Made by a program: the position numbers and the translations under genes. DNA of 64,000 nt from Theobroma cacao (Eukaryota; Streptophyta; Magnoliopsida; Malvales; Malvaceae). Under the pieces are notes generated by a model, which did not search any database, was not told the DNA's origin, and worked only from the letters and a program-made list of their open reading frames with translations. The DNA lies in assembly GCF_000208745.1 (NCBI RefSeq), contig NC_030855.1, positions 25,487,549 to 25,551,548 on the forward strand. The letters run 5' to 3'. Shown here piece after piece: positions 60,906 to 64,000 of the stretch (position 1 is its first letter; every line of letters begins with the position of its first letter).

Positions 60906-62675
60906 CAGCGGTCAGTTTACTTTGCTTAATTTCTAATTAAATTAATACCTAGCCATCCTCAAAGGATAAAATTTTCACATGTGCTGATTATTTATGTTCA
61001 TAGTTCAATTAAGTCAAAAGTTTGTGTCATGGAAGCCAGCTTATTAGTGATTTCTTTAATTAATTCATTTTTTTCATTTGGATATTAATTAATTTATAAA
61101 ACAATTTTAAATTAACTTTCGATATTCATAATTTACAATTGAATCGATCAAAAAATATTTTATATAGTGCTGATAACTAGCTTAATACGAAAGTAGAAAA
61201 TTTAATTAATTTTTTTAAGTCAGAAGACTGTGTAATGGGAGCCAGCTTTTTTTCTTTCTCTAAAATGAATTCCAACAAATTTCTAAATCCATGACTTGAG
61301 TTTGGTCAGGTGGAACGCTGCCTTTCTTTGATTCTAAGTTTTAACCTTATGCATGGCCAAAAAAACAGAGTTAAAAGCCAAAAAAGGAGAATATTTATAT
61401 ATGGTAAGGGACAGAATTTTCTTTTTAATTTGGTCAATAGAGAGAATCAATCAATAATCCCAAAATGTGCATTGTCATATTCAACAAAATAGAAAAAAAG
61501 ATAAAAAAATTATCTTTTACTAGTATTTTTTTATAATAACAATACATTTAATAGTAAGTAAATGTATCATGAGTCTTGATATGCAGTCAAATTATAAAAC
61601 TCAAAAACTAAAATCGAAATGATTTCGTTGAATATATACTTTTAAAATTTTATTTTAATTTTATATATTTAAAGATGAGTCGAAAGAAATCTTAAATTCA
61701 TAATCATCATACATAATTAACAAAAAATATCTATAGAGAGAGAGAGAGATGTGATTACATAAAGCTTATATTCTAGCATTTGGGGGCCATATATGTCATA
61801 TAATATTTGGTATGCCATCATGTCTTAATTGGAAGGTCATAAAGTATATACCATAATAATGGACTTTACAATCTGTGGGTTGGTTGGCTAGCTGTTCGTC
61901 ATCTTCTTCCACTTCCTTTTCTTGGGCAATTTCTTTTTCTTCATTATTTGAGTACCCTATAGTGGTCTTTATCTTCATTATTTAAAGATAGAATAAAGAA
62001 AATGGAAGGGGAAACAGTATAAAGAGTAAGGAGGAAGACGTGAGATCATGTAGCAATGCACTTAACGTTACTTGAGTTAGAATTCTTATATTTGAAAAAA
62101 GGACAAATCAATGGTTATGGATCCCTTTCTATCTGTCTCTAATTCATTACAAAACAGCGATTGAAGAGACATAGCAGACCCACATCTGCAAATAAACACG
62201 TGATCTGCCCATCATGGATTTTTGTTTAAGCCTTTTTCAAGGAATGGGGTGCTTTCGATCTTGGGAATTTCGACATGAATGTGTCACTGTTAAGTTTGTA
62301 TGGTTGGATTTTCTCACTCAAGAACATGAATTAATGATGCACAGACAGAACCGGGAAGTGTACAATCTATCGTTTAGCTCAACTACCATTCTCTCCAACC
62401 TAAAGTTCCTCTTCAAAACGTACAGAAAATGGAGCGTATGTGTGTGTAACCATAATTATACAAAGATTTGCTGACCACTTTTTCAATCATTCCTCAGCAT
62501 ATACATAGATTCCAGCAGACCCAAAATTTTTTCTCAAGGAAAAAGGAATAGGAATAAGTGAACTGAAGGTACTGTACAGTACTTGGATTCAAGTATTCAC
62601 ACATGTCAAGAGGGATCTAAACGAGAAAAGGGTACTTCTATCAAGGTATCACTGGTTAACTCTGCGGTGGCTAAG
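60906..62675. other. Spacer downstream of receptor kinase
   Basis: AT-rich, with a short (GA)n run near 61735-61750. Two small open frames (61796-61978 minus, 62214-62474 plus) lack recognisable domains. The last few hundred bases are probably the 3' untranslated region of the kinase gene. Confidence 0.45.
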
Positions 62676-63892
62676 CTACCTTCCTGGCATCAGGTTGATT
62701 AGAGCTTTGTTTTCGTACAAGGAGCCAACATCCCAATCCTCGCTTGAAGATGACAGTGCCATGAGTGCGACAACGATGGATCTCATGCTTGGCCTCAGCT
62801 GGGGATTTTCCTGCGTGCAAGCTCTGGCAAGACGTGCCATCTGGTAATCAAAAACGGACGTGACAGCTTGTTAGATTGATAGAGAAAATGAGTCCATACT
62901 ATCATTTGCATACCGGGATCAGAATTATACCTTGCAGACTGCATCGAATGAGTAGTCATCGACTAGCCTAGGGTCAACAAGTTTTTGCAGATCTTCTCTT
63001 GGATCAGGTTGATTGAGAACATCTTCAAACTGCGTATACATCGAAATGAATTAATCGAAACAGGATCATGGGGGACTGGAATTTAGTACTAGTAACTTTA
63101 GTAGGGAAAGACAACTGATAATTGTATATACCAAAGCAACAAGTCCCATCGATTCAGTCACTTCTTCATTGGTCTTGACGATAGCTTCCCTGGCAGATAT
63201 CAGTTCGAAGAGAACAACTCCAAAAGCATACACATCTACCTTTGGGGAAACTTCACCATACTGAGCATACCTACAGACAATGCCACATTGAGACAAACAA
63301 GTTTCACATGCACGAAAGCCAAAAAATGATACTATATAGGTATGTATGTATGCATGTATTCATACTTACTCTGGTGGCATGTATCCGAAAGTACCCACAA
63401 GACGTGTTTGCAATGAATAGTTTCCAAATTCAGATAGTTTTGTCAGCCCAAAATCAGCGACCTGAGCACCAATATATACACCCAATTAGTTTGTAAAGCA
63501 TCTGAGTCCATTAGTGTTTGCTATATAGAAATTTATTCAATAACCTTAGCACGAAAGTTCTTGTCTATTAAAATATTTGCAGACTTAATATCACGGTGAA
63601 CGTAGACAGGCACAGTGTGTTCATGGATGTATTCAAGCCCTCTAGCTGAATCTAAAGCAATTTGCACCCTTGCTGACCACGGCAATGGATCTCTCTCTGA
63701 AAGAAAAACGTTTCACCAATAGAATTCGATTGGGTCCGAGTGAAAATAAGATGCTTATCTTGCATAATTGAAGTCATAAAACACTTGTTTCTCACCTCGC
63801 TGCTGGCGCAAATGTTGACTTAAATTACCATTCTCGATGAACTCATAGACTAAGAATAAGGAACCTTCAACACAGTATCCTATTAAACGCAC
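62676..63892 (-). CDS. LysM-receptor-like kinase (CERK1/LYK type), 3' part only
   Basis: The kinase half of a membrane receptor kinase, cut by the window edge. Visible exons, 5' to 3': 63892-63796, 63696-63545, 63461-63370, 63270-63132, 63029-62931 and 62840-62676; phases agree and the stop is TAG at 62676. Kinase motifs are [20 protein letters not shown], the catalytic loop [11 protein letters not shown] (an RD kinase), [13 protein letters not shown], the activation-segment end [35 protein letters not shown] and a C-terminal [34 protein letters not shown] and the INLMPGR tail are characteristic of CERK1/LYK proteins, which recognise chitin or lipochitooligosaccharides in immunity or symbiosis. 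The LysM ectodomain, transmembrane segment and N-lobe lie beyond 64000, so the ligand cannot be judged. All catalytic residues seen are intact. Confidence 0.9.
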
Positions 63893-64000
63893 CTGCATGA
63901 GATTTTGGTATGCAGTCGCATAAATGTTCATGATCACATTGATCAGATGATCAAAGACTACTTGAAATATTATTTGAGGAGAAACAAATAACTAGCAATC

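Noticed and set aside
61796..61978. Minus-strand open frame rich in Glu and Lys
   Set aside because: Short, low complexity, and no splice context linking it to another exon.
62214..62474. Open frame of 86 codons near the kinase gene
   Set aside because: No recognisable domain or signal peptide with mature cysteine pattern. Probably chance in the 3' spacer.

Overview
The window is nuclear DNA of a flowering plant, almost certainly a eudicot and probably a rosid. Genes carry GT-AG introns, intergenic DNA is very AT-rich and full of small decayed repeats, and the protein families are plant-specific: F-box/LRR, STIG1, PLS-type PPR, class III peroxidase, NAC, mTERF, OSCA and a LysM-receptor-type kinase. 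Species cannot be fixed from the sequence alone. All exon structures were read by hand from splice signals, reading phase and family knowledge; no transcript or database evidence was available.

Layout. (a) About 1.4-16.6 kb is a tandem array of F-box/LRR units: one intact gene (3747-5062), one decayed unit with only a C-terminal fragment left (7091-7228), one gene broken by a 35-bp insertion (9510-10924) and one intact gene (14715-16047). Each complete unit also carries a conserved TATA box and two apparently non-coding 5' exons. Three minus-strand STIG1-like secreted cysteine-rich peptide genes lie among and after these units (5611-6081, 17013-17486, 18915-19310). (b) From 20 to 42 kb is single-copy DNA: a cytochrome b561 membrane protein that lacks a DOMON domain and one usual haem histidine, a YggS/PROSC pyridoxal-phosphate homeostasis protein, a 744-residue E-type PPR protein, a class III peroxidase with a one-base frameshift, a GT14 (DUF266) glycosyltransferase and a 20-exon organellar leucyl-tRNA synthetase. 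(c) From 44 to 59 kb are a KDM3-type JmjC histone demethylase, a short NAC protein, an mTERF protein, a relic of a second NAC gene and an OSCA1/CSC1-type hyperosmolality-gated calcium channel. (d) At the right edge is the kinase half of a CERK1/LYK-type receptor kinase, cut by the window end.

From memory of Arabidopsis gene order, the genes here match two Arabidopsis neighbourhoods merged into one: STIG1, PLP protein, GT14, JmjC and OSCA (around At1g11925-At1g11960), and OSCA, leucyl-tRNA synthetase and PPR (around At4g04340-At4g04370). This suggests the window keeps an ancestral order that Arabidopsis split by duplication and gene loss. There is no operon-like logic. The genes act separately, apart from the plausible reproductive or cell-wall theme of the F-box/STIG1 cluster.

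Mobile DNA includes a 3'-end retroposon insertion with 16-bp target duplications (16052-16386), a non-autonomous hAT-like element with 8-bp target duplications and a duplicated 5' end (27042-27716), a MITE-like element (17815-18120), an LTR-like relic (about 900-1215), and a degenerate tandem array with embedded SINE-like pieces (43005-43800). I saw no CRISPR array, tRNA or rRNA.
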